Part shown: one piece after another, positions 17,201 to 25,664 of the stretch | How positions within the stretch are numbered: position 1 is the stretch's first letter | Layout of the letters: each line of letters begins with the position of its first letter | NCBI GenBank assembly: GCA_021772635.1 | Contig: JAJFLP010000129.1 | Location: 1-48,053, forward strand | Direction: 5' to 3' | DNA length: 48,053 bases | Origin: Verrucomicrobiota bacterium | GTDB lineage: Bacteria; Verrucomicrobiota; Lentisphaeria; JABSQK01; JAJFLO01 | Position numbers and translations under genes: made by a program | The notes under the pieces: model-generated | Database searches by the model: none | What the model was told of the DNA's origin: nothing | What the model saw: only the letters and a program-made list of their open reading frames with translations

Positions 17201-18791
17201 TACTCTTCTTGTTGACCTGAAAAATTCCCCAGTGGCGACCGCCATATCGATGCAGGTGCACTTGATCAACGATCAAACTAATGCGGGTTAAATTTTCATC
17301 CGAATAGATACCCGACTCCGTCGAATTCTCATAGAGCTGTCGGAGTGATTCCTCGAACGCCCATGATGACCCAGGATAGGTGATTAAAACCAGACAATAG
17401 TTCTCGTATATTCTAAGGGTTAACTTAATATTCTCATCTTCATCGATATTGCCGTCAACCAGTATGTTCGAAGCGTATTCGACGATAAACGCCTCGACGG
17501 CAGAGGACGCAGCTTGCGGCCACTTCGCTGCTGTTAGCGCTTCCCGAGACGCTGATGCAAGATCTTTCATTTGCTTAAGTTCTGGTGATACCGTTTCGCT
17601 TATAGCTGTGGTTTCGATGCCAATTACATCGATTATCGCTATGGAGCAGTCGTCTTTGTCGGTACAGAATCCAAGGAACTCCATTTTCGGCAGTATTCGG
17701 CTGGCAAGGTTGTGGATCGGTTCTTCTTTTAGAAGGCCCCTGATTATTGTGTCAACACCGTCCGTACCACATTGTTTTCCAGATTTTCCGTCGCATGCTT
17801 CTATTACACCGTCGGTGAATAATACCACTGTCATTCCCGGAGCTACCGGAATCGTTAATTCATCTTTGTGACCGAACTCGCTTCCCGGTATGAAATTCAT
17901 CCCGATCGGAAAACCGCCGATACCCGCTAGCTCATCAAGCATTATTCGTTGGTGATCCTTGTAGACCAATGGGCCATGGTGACCGCAGGAAATACATTTC
18001 CAGTGGTCTTCCGGTGGGTCGTGAATCATCAGAAAAAGTGTCACAAATAGTTCTGAATTTTTTACATACGTCCTGAATCGTGACTCAAGTTTATTGCAGA
18101 TTTCGGAGGGTGGGCTCTCGTGATGAGTGTGCAGAAGCTCCGACATCAGAGCCATGATCATGCAGGACAGAAGCGCAGGAGCGACGCCGTGTCCGGAAAC
18201 ATCTGCTACGTAGATACAAGTACGCCCGGTAACACATCTCACCGTCCCGAATACGTCGCCGCCTATCTCAATCGACGGACGGTGGCTCCAATAGACATCG
18301 AAAGCATCGGTATACTCTGGTTTCGTTGAAAGTATGGATTCTTGCAGGGCTCCGGCGAGTGTCAGTTCGTTATCCATTCTAACTTTCCACTCACGAATCT
18401 GCTCATTCTTTTCCTTCATCAGGAGCGTATTGCGAACGCGGAGTTTAAGCTCCTCCATAGTCGCGCCCTTTATCAGATAATCCACGGCACCGCAATCGAA
18501 CGACTTTCTCAAGTCGTTTATCCCCGACTTCGCCGTCAGCACGATTATCGGAATCTCATTCGTTCGCGGATCGTTTTTCAGTCGTTCACACGCTTCCCAG
18601 CCGGTTACCTCCGGCATCTCAAGATCCATTAGAATGAGGTCCGGTAGGAATTCCGCAACCTTCTCGAGGCCGCGCTTTCCGTTCTCCGCCGTGTCCACGA
18701 TATAATCTTTCTGGAGAATGCCCACCACCAGAAGACGGATATCCGGATCGTCATCAACAATGAGAATTCTGCTTTTCGTGTCTTTAGTCAT
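17184..18791 (-). CDS. Receiver - SpoIIE/PP2C phosphatase - HATPase (RsbU/RsbP-like)
   Basis: Three domains in 535 aa. Residues 1-125 are a response-regulator receiver: acidic VDDDPD near 12-17, phosphoacceptor Asp56 (LILMDLEMP), VLTAKSG, Lys108. Residues ~175-385 are a SpoIIE-type PPM phosphatase with metal-binding IGGDVFG, VADVSGHGVAPAL and LFTDGVIEACD. Residues ~400-535 resemble a degenerate RsbW-like ATPase domain (no clear N-box). It should dephosphorylate the STAS protein at 15242 when its receiver is activated, linking a two-component signal to partner switching. Convergent with the cyclase gene; F2 repeats lie at both ends. Confidence 0.9.
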   Translation of the reverse strand: MTKDTKSRILIVDDDPDIRLLVVGILQKDYIVDTAENGKRGLEKVAEFLPDLILMDLEMPEVTGWEACERLKNDPRTNEIPIIVLTAKSGINDLRKSFDCGAVDYLIKGATMEELKLRVRNTLLMKEKNEQIREWKVRMDNELTLAGALQESILSTKPEYTDAFDVYWSHRPSIEIGGDVFGTVRCVTGRTCIYVADVSGHGVAPALLSCMIMALMSELLHTHHESPPSEICNKLESRFRTYVKNSELFVTLFLMIHDPPEDHWKCISCGHHGPLVYKDHQRIMLDELAGIGGFPIGMNFIPGSEFGHKDELTIPVAPGMTVVLFTDGVIEACDGKSGKQCGTDGVDTIIRGLLKEEPIHNLASRILPKMEFLGFCTDKDDCSIAIIDVIGIETTAISETVSPELKQMKDLASASREALTAAKWPQAASSAVEAFIVEYASNILVDGNIDEDENIKLTLRIYENYCLVLITYPGSSWAFEESLRQLYENSTESGIYSDENLTRISLIVDQVHLHRYGGRHWGIFQVNKKSNFTSL

Positions 18792-18866
18792 AGAGTTGCG
18801 AGCTGGTGTCTACACAGGTATGTTTGCGTCGAGCGGGAACTCGATGTTCGTTTCTGTGCCGTTTGG

Positions 18867-19010
18867 CTGAAACAGGTCGTAAGGTTCTTATCGGAACGAG
18901 GTGCGTAGTTCCGCGATCTTCGCGCCTCTCTCGTACTAGTCCCGAATCCAGCGAACTTTTCGTTGGATTTTCTTCGTAATCTTAATCAATCATATTTTTG
19001 ATACCGTTTA
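18867..19010 (+). repeat. Dispersed repeat family F2, copy 2
   Basis: Contains CTAGTCCCGAATCCAGCG, then GAACTTTTCGTTGGATTTTC and CTTCGTAATCTTAATC. The core from CTAGTCCC to CGTAAT recurs nearly exactly on the minus strand at 35868-35911. Within the 607-bp gap 18792-19398, which otherwise shows no supported gene. The AT-rich part carries a weak CTTAATC/GATTAAG inverted repeat. Confidence 0.8.
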
Positions 19011-19398
19011 AGATTAAGAGAACGATTAGGAGTACGAATTTGAAACGTACCCGGTTCCGCGAAAAACCGGGGTAATTTAGTTCTCGCAGTCCGAATCCGT
19101 ATACACACTGCGACGGAGCCAATCGTTCGGGGAAAAACCAGTGATCTGTGCCTCCCGAGCTGACTGCGGAGTCCTTGGGATAGAAAGATACGTCTAGCGT
19201 ACAAACAATCAACAGACCTTGCTATTAATTATAGACTTTCCGGATTCTTGGGGGTTAGCCGCAGAATTTATCGTTCTGCAGAGCTTCTCGTGCACCGGAG
19301 ACATGGGCGCTATGGAATCGTTTAAATTTCTTGCTACCGCGATTTAATTAGCGGCACATCGGAAATAAGGTAATAGCCCAAACTGAGAGGATTGCGCA

Positions 19399-20397
19399 TT
19401 GAATCGAGAAAATACACTTAAGAAGGCGGCGAACTCGTCAATCGGAGAACTGAAGGTTACTGCGGAGCAGACGATTGACCGGGTGACCAAATTAATCGAG
19501 AATATCGAGACAGTTGTGATTGGGAAACACGATGTAATCGTCCGTGCGGTCGCCGCGTTGTTATCCGATGGGCATATACTTATTGAAGATGTTCCCGGTG
19601 TTGGGAAGACAATGTTGGCGAAGGCGATCGCAAAATCAATCTCAGGAGAGTTTCGGCGTGTGCAATTTACCGCTGATCTTCTGCCGTCGGATATAACGGG
19701 CGTCAATATTTTTCAACAGGATACGGGTGAATTTCGATTCCGGCGTGGTGCGATATTTACGAATGTTTTGCTCGGTGACGAGATCAACCGCGCCACACCC
19801 AGAACACAATCGAGTCTTCTCGAGGCAATGGAAGAGCAACAGGTGACCGTTGACGGTGAACGGTTCCCGTTAAGACGTCCCTTTTTCGTAATCGCTACGC
19901 AGAATCCAATAGAACTCGAGGGGACCTATCCACTTCCGTTCGCTCAAATGGACCGTTTTATTGTCCGTTTGCGAATTGGGTATCTCGATTCCGATATTGA
20001 GAGCAAGATGCTGCGCACACGGATGACCGAGAACCCGATTGCTGCCTGCCAGCATGTAATTTCCTGCGATGACCTCGCCGATATTCAGCGACTAGTACAG
20101 CGGATTAGGGTGTCCGATGACCTATTGGATTACATTGTGGCGATTATCCATAAAACACGTGACAGCGCCGAACTGGAGTACGGTGCGAGCCCACGCGGGA
20201 GCCTGGATCTAATGAGATATAGTCAGGCTTTGGCATTCATCGATCGTCGCGACTACGTGCTTCCCGACGACATCAAAGAGGCAGCCGGATCGGTATTGGC
20301 ACATCGGGTAATCGTAAAGAAAGGAACCCGACACGCAACGCTGAATATCGATTCGATCATTCAGTCCATAGTCGAATCGGTCGATGTTCCGGTGTAG
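19399..20397 (+). CDS. MoxR family AAA+ ATPase
   Basis: AAA+ ATPase of 332 aa. Walker A is in DVPGVGKTMLAKAI (~residue 68) and Walker B in VLLGDEINRATPRTQ (~120). MoxR landmarks FRRVQFTADLLPSDITG and FVIATQNPIELEGTYPLPFAQMDRF are present. MoxR ATPases act as chaperone-like partners of von Willebrand/DUF58 proteins in assembling enzymes or envelope structures. The gene starts with TTG, preceded by GAGAGG at good spacing. It is first in the MoxR - DUF58 - TgpA unit, with 70 bp before DUF58. Confidence 0.93.
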   Translation: MNRENTLKKAANSSIGELKVTAEQTIDRVTKLIENIETVVIGKHDVIVRAVAALLSDGHILIEDVPGVGKTMLAKAIAKSISGEFRRVQFTADLLPSDITGVNIFQQDTGEFRFRRGAIFTNVLLGDEINRATPRTQSSLLEAMEEQQVTVDGERFPLRRPFFVIATQNPIELEGTYPLPFAQMDRFIVRLRIGYLDSDIESKMLRTRMTENPIAACQHVISCDDLADIQRLVQRIRVSDDLLDYIVAIIHKTRDSAELEYGASPRGSLDLMRYSQALAFIDRRDYVLPDDIKEAAGSVLAHRVIVKKGTRHATLNIDSIIQSIVESVDVPV

Positions 20398-20467
20398 GTT
20401 CGGACTCCACGTCATCTAAGAATTCGACCTACCTACAGTCTCAACTGCTTTTTTGTGTCATACCTTC

Positions 20468-21598
20468 ATGATTTATCCTACCAAATTCGGGGTTGCGATA
20501 GTAAGTATCGGATTCTGTCTCTATCTCGTTTCAATGCAAACCCTGTCGGGGCTGCTGTTTCTTGTGCTCGGGATAATATTCGGATGCTTTGCTGTGAATA
20601 TCATCAAGGCGCGAGCCAGCGTGCGTAATATCCATATTCTCCCTCCACCCTCGATCACTTGTACGGAAGGCGAGTCCGTGCGCGAAGCGTGGAGGATAGC
20701 GAACAGATCGGATAGGGAAATCGGCCACCTGAACGTCTCAAGCCGAACCTCAAACTATTTCAGTATCTTCGGTATTCCAGGTAATGGGATTAGACATCTT
20801 GTTCCAGATATAAAATTTGGATCTAGAGGGGTTTACCCGTTTTCTCGATTACAGGTCAAGTCCTCCTTTCCGTTCGGCCTAATCGAACATCGTCGCCAGA
20901 TCAAGTGTAGCGGCGAGGTCGTCGTATTCCCTTTAGTATACCCCTGTGCCCCGCCGATAGCGGCAGGGTTCGAACCTATGTTTGGCGGACGGTTTACAGG
21001 GAAATATAAATCACAATCAGGAAACACCTTTCATGGGATAAGACCGTTTCAGCCGGAAGATCCTGTGAAGCTGATTCACTGGCCGTCGAGTTCCAAGGGG
21101 CAGGGACTAATGGCAAAGGAATTCTCCGAAGAACTCTCGGGGCGGGTTTCCATGGTACTCGGTTGTGATGCGGGGAGAATTATCGATGATGAGCCTACAT
21201 TAAATTGGGCGGCTAGAGCTTGTGGATCGCTTATCCTCTCCGGGTTGGATCAGGGATTTCATATCGAGCTGGCTACTCTATCGGATCTAAACGTCTCAGT
21301 CATCTCCCCATTCTCGGATCATGACGAAGCACTGGGAACTCTTGCGAAAGTGGGTGCCAGGAAACGCCAACTGACGCGTTCTAACCTGCAGTCGTTAGAA
21401 GAAAAGATGTCTAGAAAATCGAGTTTATGCTTCGTCCTGACTGAGGTTAATCGTGCACTGCTGGATTTCATTAGGGAAAAGTCCGAAGTAGATCGGCGAC
21501 GAACCGTCGTATACCTACCGGCATACCTGAAAGTCGAATCAGACTTGAGTCTCGATAAAGTTCCTATCAAGTACTTTTCTAAAATGGCGATGGCTTAG
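20468..21598 (+). CDS. DUF58 protein of the MoxR/TgpA cluster
   Basis: About 376 aa. Two N-terminal hydrophobic helices (residues ~10-45) are followed by a beta-rich domain. The DUF58 signature FHGIRPFQPEDPVKLIHWPSSSKGQGLMAKEF (family 'RxYxxGDxxRxIxWxxxAR') is near residue 195, then a vWA-like fold with GCDAG. DUF58 proteins are found invariably beside MoxR and TgpA; function is poorly known. ATG 20468 is preferred over TTG 20453, which would add only five residues. The end borders a decayed F1 element. Confidence 0.85.
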   Translation: MIYPTKFGVAIVSIGFCLYLVSMQTLSGLLFLVLGIIFGCFAVNIIKARASVRNIHILPPPSITCTEGESVREAWRIANRSDREIGHLNVSSRTSNYFSIFGIPGNGIRHLVPDIKFGSRGVYPFSRLQVKSSFPFGLIEHRRQIKCSGEVVVFPLVYPCAPPIAAGFEPMFGGRFTGKYKSQSGNTFHGIRPFQPEDPVKLIHWPSSSKGQGLMAKEFSEELSGRVSMVLGCDAGRIIDDEPTLNWAARACGSLILSGLDQGFHIELATLSDLNVSVISPFSDHDEALGTLAKVGARKRQLTRSNLQSLEEKMSRKSSLCFVLTEVNRALLDFIREKSEVDRRRTVVYLPAYLKVESDLSLDKVPIKYFSKMAMA

Positions 21599-21692
21599 AC
21601 TTATCTATGCATAAAGTTCCTACTGCGAGCATCTATCAGACCTAATCTAAATGAGTTACAAAGAACGTACGAGCCCGCGGTCACGGGACTAG
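21594..21692. repeat. Decayed relative of F1 MITE
   Basis: Shares ordered blocks with the reverse complement of 25210-25413: CTATGCA, then CTACTGCGAGCA, ACCTAA, TTACAAAGAAC and a CCCGC-GTC-CGGGACT hairpin. It ends at CTAG (21689-21692); the left flank is TTAG, one base off CTAG. The rest of the gap to 21832 shows no gene. Confidence 0.65.
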
Positions 21693-21832
21693 ACTAAGAG
21701 ATCCAGCCGATATTTTAATATTTCTTCAGCCGCACGAACTTCTTAACTTATTGATTTCAGGTCAGCTAAAAGCTCTCGTAACAAAATTGATGCATAGATC
21801 AGGTTACGGTCCGCCGAGCGGAATGATCATAA

Positions 21833-23773
21833 ATGAATTATCGCGATCCACGACATCTGTTGATTTTGGTTGGATGTATCTGTCAGGGATACAGTTGGGA
21901 AAATTCTATTGTCCCGTTAATCTACGCATCCCTGTGGTTTCTTGCCGTAAAGCGTCAGCGCCAAACCCCTCTGATCTCGCAGGATGTGGAAGCATTGGTA
22001 CTACTTATATCATTCGCCTTCTTCAAGATGATGTGGGTCGGCTACAGCTTCGGACATAATCAATTGATATTTCTCGGCGGCAATTTGTTGTTCGCCTACC
22101 AGATAATTCACCTCCTTGAGCCACCCAGACTTCGGCAAAAGAAAATTTCCGTCCTCGTCGCGGTAATGCACATTGGAGTCGGTACCCAAGTGATATTCGA
22201 CTATAAAGCCGCGATTATTCTCCTCGCAGCGCTGGTTCTCGTTCCGAAATCTCTATATGCCCTGGCGAGCGACAGATTCACACCTGCGCAGACGCATGAC
22301 GTAACTCCGTTAAATCCCAGGAACTACGTGTTCCTGGCCATTATGACAATCCTCTTTTTTCTCATTTTCCCGCGATTCGGATTCCAAAATCGGGCGACCG
22401 GTCAATTATTTGGTGTCCCGGGCCCTCTAACCCGGGATCTTGATACCTCCAGCAGCGGTACCGGCAGTGGCGACGATCGGCTCATCATGCGTGTCGAGGC
22501 GGAGGGATTGGGTTATATGAAATCCTACGCGCTTGATCAGTTCGATGGAAATCACTGGACTGCCAGTAACTGGCTGAAGAAGTGGAAGCGTAGTTGGAGG
22601 AATGACTGGCCGATAGAACAGAATCATCGGTCCGTCAGAATATTAAATTTCCAATGGCTGCGAAATACTTTGCCTGTTGACGGAACCGTTCAAAACATCA
22701 CCGGTCCATTTCTCGACCGTCCGTATATTTCCGGGGACGACGGCGTGAAGGTCAGTTTTAACCTGCGGCAGAATATCTCTTATCAGTATTGGACAACGTG
22801 GGGCGCGGACGTACATCCGCTCGAACCAAGGGAACTCGATCGTTATACTAAATTGCCTCATCAGTCTCCGCGTTTGCGACAATGGCTCGACTCTCGTGTT
22901 GGGACCGGCGATGACCCGGAAACTATCGCGATGAAACTCGTGACCCATTTTCAATCTGAATTCGAATATAAATTGGGCGGCCCGGATTTGAATAGAATTA
23001 ATCCGATCGACGAGTTTATACTGGACCGTCAGGAAGGACACTGTGAACGGTTTGCATCGGCGTTAGCGGTACTGCTCCGCATGAAGCAGATTCCTGCGAG
23101 AGTTTGCGTTGGTTTCCTGCCTGCGGAGAAGAATGAGTTAGGCGGATTTTATAATATTCGCGGGAAGCACGCCCATGCCTGGACTGAAGCATATCTCGAA
23201 GGGCAGGGGTGGATGATCGTTGACGGAACACCCTACGGACGTGGCGTAGAATTAGAAAGTCGCGCATTTGCCTTCACGATCTACGAGTGGCTGGAGTATA
23301 TGTGGTACGCGAAGATCGTCGAATTCGGGGTAACAGAACAACGCGCGATTTTCGGGCTCGTGACAACCGGCGTCCGGACGCTTCTGGCGCGCACTCTCAA
23401 ATTTGGATTACCGGCCCTCTGCGGTATTGTAGTTGTCGGTATTCTGTTGCTCCTGTCGTCGTCTAATTTCAAGAGATTCTACCTATCACTATTGAGCCCC
23501 GAGAACCGCCGGACTGCAGGCGAGAAGGAAGCCAAGCATTTCTATGGTAGAATGCTGAAGGCCCTCGCGAGGCAGCGGATCGCACGCCACTCGTATCAAA
23601 CGCCGAACGAGTTTCTAAGTTCGTTGGAGCTGAAAAGACACCCGTCTATAAACGAAATAAGGTTTGTTACTCAAAGTTTTTGCAGAACGCGTTACGGCGG
23701 GAACGCATTAACGGCCGATGACTACGAGAAGTTGCGTGCTGCGCTAACTAAAATTGTGAAATCCCGGCGGTAA
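21833..23773 (+). CDS. TgpA-type transmembrane transglutaminase-like protein
   Basis: 646 aa with the TgpA layout: N-terminal membrane bundle of five to six helices (DUF3488, ~1-190), periplasmic transglutaminase-like domain, one transmembrane helix (~540-560) and a C-terminal cytoplasmic DUF4129-like tail. The catalytic triad region is intact: Cys in RQEGHCERFASALAVLLR, His in GKHAHAWTEAYLEGQGW and Asp in MIVDGTP. Third gene of the MoxR-DUF58 unit; this conserved trio may act on envelope proteins or peptides, but no substrate is established for this clade. Confidence 0.9.
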   Translation: MNYRDPRHLLILVGCICQGYSWENSIVPLIYASLWFLAVKRQRQTPLISQDVEALVLLISFAFFKMMWVGYSFGHNQLIFLGGNLLFAYQIIHLLEPPRLRQKKISVLVAVMHIGVGTQVIFDYKAAIILLAALVLVPKSLYALASDRFTPAQTHDVTPLNPRNYVFLAIMTILFFLIFPRFGFQNRATGQLFGVPGPLTRDLDTSSSGTGSGDDRLIMRVEAEGLGYMKSYALDQFDGNHWTASNWLKKWKRSWRNDWPIEQNHRSVRILNFQWLRNTLPVDGTVQNITGPFLDRPYISGDDGVKVSFNLRQNISYQYWTTWGADVHPLEPRELDRYTKLPHQSPRLRQWLDSRVGTGDDPETIAMKLVTHFQSEFEYKLGGPDLNRINPIDEFILDRQEGHCERFASALAVLLRMKQIPARVCVGFLPAEKNELGGFYNIRGKHAHAWTEAYLEGQGWMIVDGTPYGRGVELESRAFAFTIYEWLEYMWYAKIVEFGVTEQRAIFGLVTTGVRTLLARTLKFGLPALCGIVVVGILLLLSSSNFKRFYLSLLSPENRRTAGEKEAKHFYGRMLKALARQRIARHSYQTPNEFLSSLELKRHPSINEIRFVTQSFCRTRYGGNALTADDYEKLRAALTKIVKSRR

Positions 23774-23783
23774 CTTATTGATC

Positions 23784-24197
23784 ATGATCGAATTAAAGGA
23801 TTTACCGGGGATAAACGCCTTACTGAACTTGGTATGTACCAGTTTCTTGGTTGCCGGGTATGTGAATATCAAGCGCGGGCGGCGTGACATGCACATGAGG
23901 TTTATGCTACTCGCGTTGGGAACGTCGATACTGTTTTTGGGATCTTACGTTATATACCACGTGAACGTGGGTTCAGTGCCGTATCCTTACCATGATTGGA
24001 CGAGGACTCTATACTTTTCCATCCTGGTTCCGCATATATTGTTGGCGGCAATTATGTTGCCGTTGATTGCGATGCTGTTATGGTATGCGATCGGCGGAAA
24101 TTTCAGTAGCCATAAGAGGCTTGCTCGATGGGTTTGGCCGATCTGGATGTTTGTTTCCATTAGCGGGGTCTTAATCTACCTCTTGCTATATCGCTAA
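23784..24197 (+). CDS. DUF420 membrane protein (cytochrome oxidase-associated)
   Basis: 137 aa with four hydrophobic helices and conserved histidines: RRDMHMRFML, GSYVIYHVNVG, VPHILLA and SSHKRLARWVWPIW, the diagnostic DUF420 pattern. DUF420/CtaM-like proteins help mature haem-copper oxidases. It lies 10 bp after TgpA and before a Sco protein. A TTG two codons upstream is possible; ATG 23784 preferred. Confidence 0.9.
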   Translation: MIELKDLPGINALLNLVCTSFLVAGYVNIKRGRRDMHMRFMLLALGTSILFLGSYVIYHVNVGSVPYPYHDWTRTLYFSILVPHILLAAIMLPLIAMLLWYAIGGNFSSHKRLARWVWPIWMFVSISGVLIYLLLYR

Positions 24198-24552
24198 TCT
24201 TATTCGCGACTCCGAGTCGAACTATAAACCTGGGGCCTCGCATTGCCGTGCTCCCGGAGTAGTTTAATTTACATGGTAAGCTGCTGGCTGTGTGAGTGGA
24301 CTCACAAAGTTTGACAATTCGGGAATTATAGAGGACTCTCTGATCGTGCTTGCAGCGTTAAAGACGGGAACTCCTCAGACGTGTAAGTGGTCTTTCGTGT
24401 TGCCTCCTACATTTGTTTAGGCGCGTGCCAAGTTTTCTGACCAAACGGAATTGATAAAAGCCACCATGATGGCGGCAGAAAATAATCCGCTTCGGGCGGT
24501 TCACACATTCCGAGCCTCCGCTGTGCTGGAGGTCACTGATGATAAGAATAAT
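24198..24552. other. Non-coding gap between DUF420 and sco
   Basis: 355 bp without a supported gene. An in-frame TTG at 24451 would extend sco upstream by 34 residues, but these residues (TMMAAENNPLRAVH) precede the lipoprotein signal and are unlikely to be translated. No terminator or conserved RNA is evident. Confidence 0.5.
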
Positions 24553-25155
24553 ATGATCAAGGTCAACTTCGTATTTTGGTATAGAACATTAGGTTTTGTT
24601 CTCGTGGCGACGCTGCTGACCGCGTGTTCTGCCCCGCCGCCGGCTTTTCTCGGTACTGCGCTGGAATTTCCGGAGGAAGCCCCGGGGTTCAGCCTTTTGG
24701 ATCACCAGGGAGGAGAATTTCAATTGGGAGCGCAGAAGGGCAAGATTGTCTTGCTTTTCTTTGGTTTTATCAATTGCCCGGACGTGTGTCCAATGACGAT
24801 GTTGAGCTGGACCGAGGCCAGCGGAAGTCTGGGGGCGGATGGCAAGGATATTCGGTTCGTTTTTATCACCGTCGATCCCGAGCGCGATACGGCGGAGAAT
24901 TTAGCCGATTATTCCGGAGTCTACGGAAATCGAATGCTCACACTGCGCGGTAGCGCTGAAGCCCTTGAGGCGGTGTATAAGTCGTACGGAATCTACCGCG
25001 AAGTTGAGGCTAATGCGGGTTCTGAAAATTATTCTATCAACCACGCGAATTCGATTATAGTCATCGATAAGCAAGGACGCTGGCGACTGAATTTTCCGCG
25101 GGGGATGACCGCCGAGAGTATGTTGCACGATTTAAATATTCTTCTCAGCGAATAG
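24553..25155 (+). CDS. Sco1/SenC copper chaperone lipoprotein
   Basis: 200 aa from ATG 24553. Residues ~8-26 form a lipoprotein signal with lipobox LLTAC (lipidated Cys). The thioredoxin-like domain carries the copper-binding CPDVCP pair in FINCPDVCPMTMLSW, VFITVDPERDT, and the distal His in SINHANSIIVID. Sco proteins deliver copper to the CuA site of cytochrome oxidase. DUF420 lies upstream; the oxidase subunits are not in this window. Depends on Lnt (29583) for full acylation. Confidence 0.92.
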   Translation: MIKVNFVFWYRTLGFVLVATLLTACSAPPPAFLGTALEFPEEAPGFSLLDHQGGEFQLGAQKGKIVLLFFGFINCPDVCPMTMLSWTEASGSLGADGKDIRFVFITVDPERDTAENLADYSGVYGNRMLTLRGSAEALEAVYKSYGIYREVEANAGSENYSINHANSIIVIDKQGRWRLNFPRGMTAESMLHDLNILLSE

Positions 25156-25209
25156 TGTACGGGTAATCGACCAATTGCGGCCTGAGTCAACTGGTAAAGT
25201 TTCTGTTGC

Positions 25210-25413
25210 CTAGCCTGATTTATGCATGAATTTCGTCACGAGAGTTTGCAGTGTGTTTGAGATCAATGAGTTACGAAGGTTCTGGCTGGGCAAAGCCCAG
25301 TCCCGCGACTGCGGGAAATAGCGAGCTATTTCAAGTCTTGGGTTCTTTGTAAGTAATTTAGGTCATGTACAATGCGTGCTCGCAGTAGAAAGTTCGTGCA
25401 TAGGTCAGGCTAG
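25210..25413. mobile_element. Complete 196-bp MITE with CTAG target duplications (F1-related subfamily)
   Basis: CTAG at 25210-25213 and 25410-25413 bounds an imperfect palindrome: CCTGATTTATGCATGAATTT at the left versus the complement of AAGTTCGTGCATAGGTCAGG at the right. Arms extend with further pairing (GAGTTACGAAG/CTTTGTAAGTAA) and central hairpins such as GGCTGGGCAAAGCCC and CCCGCGACTGCGGG. The outer bases and the GCTACGAG/ACTGCGAG block tie it to the 15580 copy. Non-coding. Confidence 0.82.
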
Positions 25414-25664
25414 CAGAAAGAGATTCGAAAAGAGGCGCTGCCGTACGCAGTTCGTTACCGTACTCCTGACTTTTATTCGATTACGATTCGGATTACGATT
25501 CGGATTAGAATATAGGAAAGATGGGTTGAACGTAAGCCTCTTTTAAGGGGGTTTTTTAAGGCACCGGCGTTGCTGGTGATACTTGATAGTTAGATCGTCT
25601 CTCAGCGGTCGCGGTCCGTTAGAGGCGGCTTTACTTATAGTCAAAACGTAGTGTACGAGCTGAT
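25414..25664. other. Remainder of the non-coding gap, with a 12-bp direct repeat
   Basis: The gap 25156-25664 holds the MITE above and, at ~25479-25507, a duplicated 12-bp unit (attacgattcgg) followed by a partial third. This TAATC/GATTA-rich composition resembles the F2 hairpin regions. No reading frame is supported. Confidence 0.55.

Noticed and set aside
20456..20720. von Willebrand A domain protein in place of DUF58
   Set aside because: The DUF58 signature near residue 195 is clear, while a complete MIDAS motif (DxSxS) is not seen.
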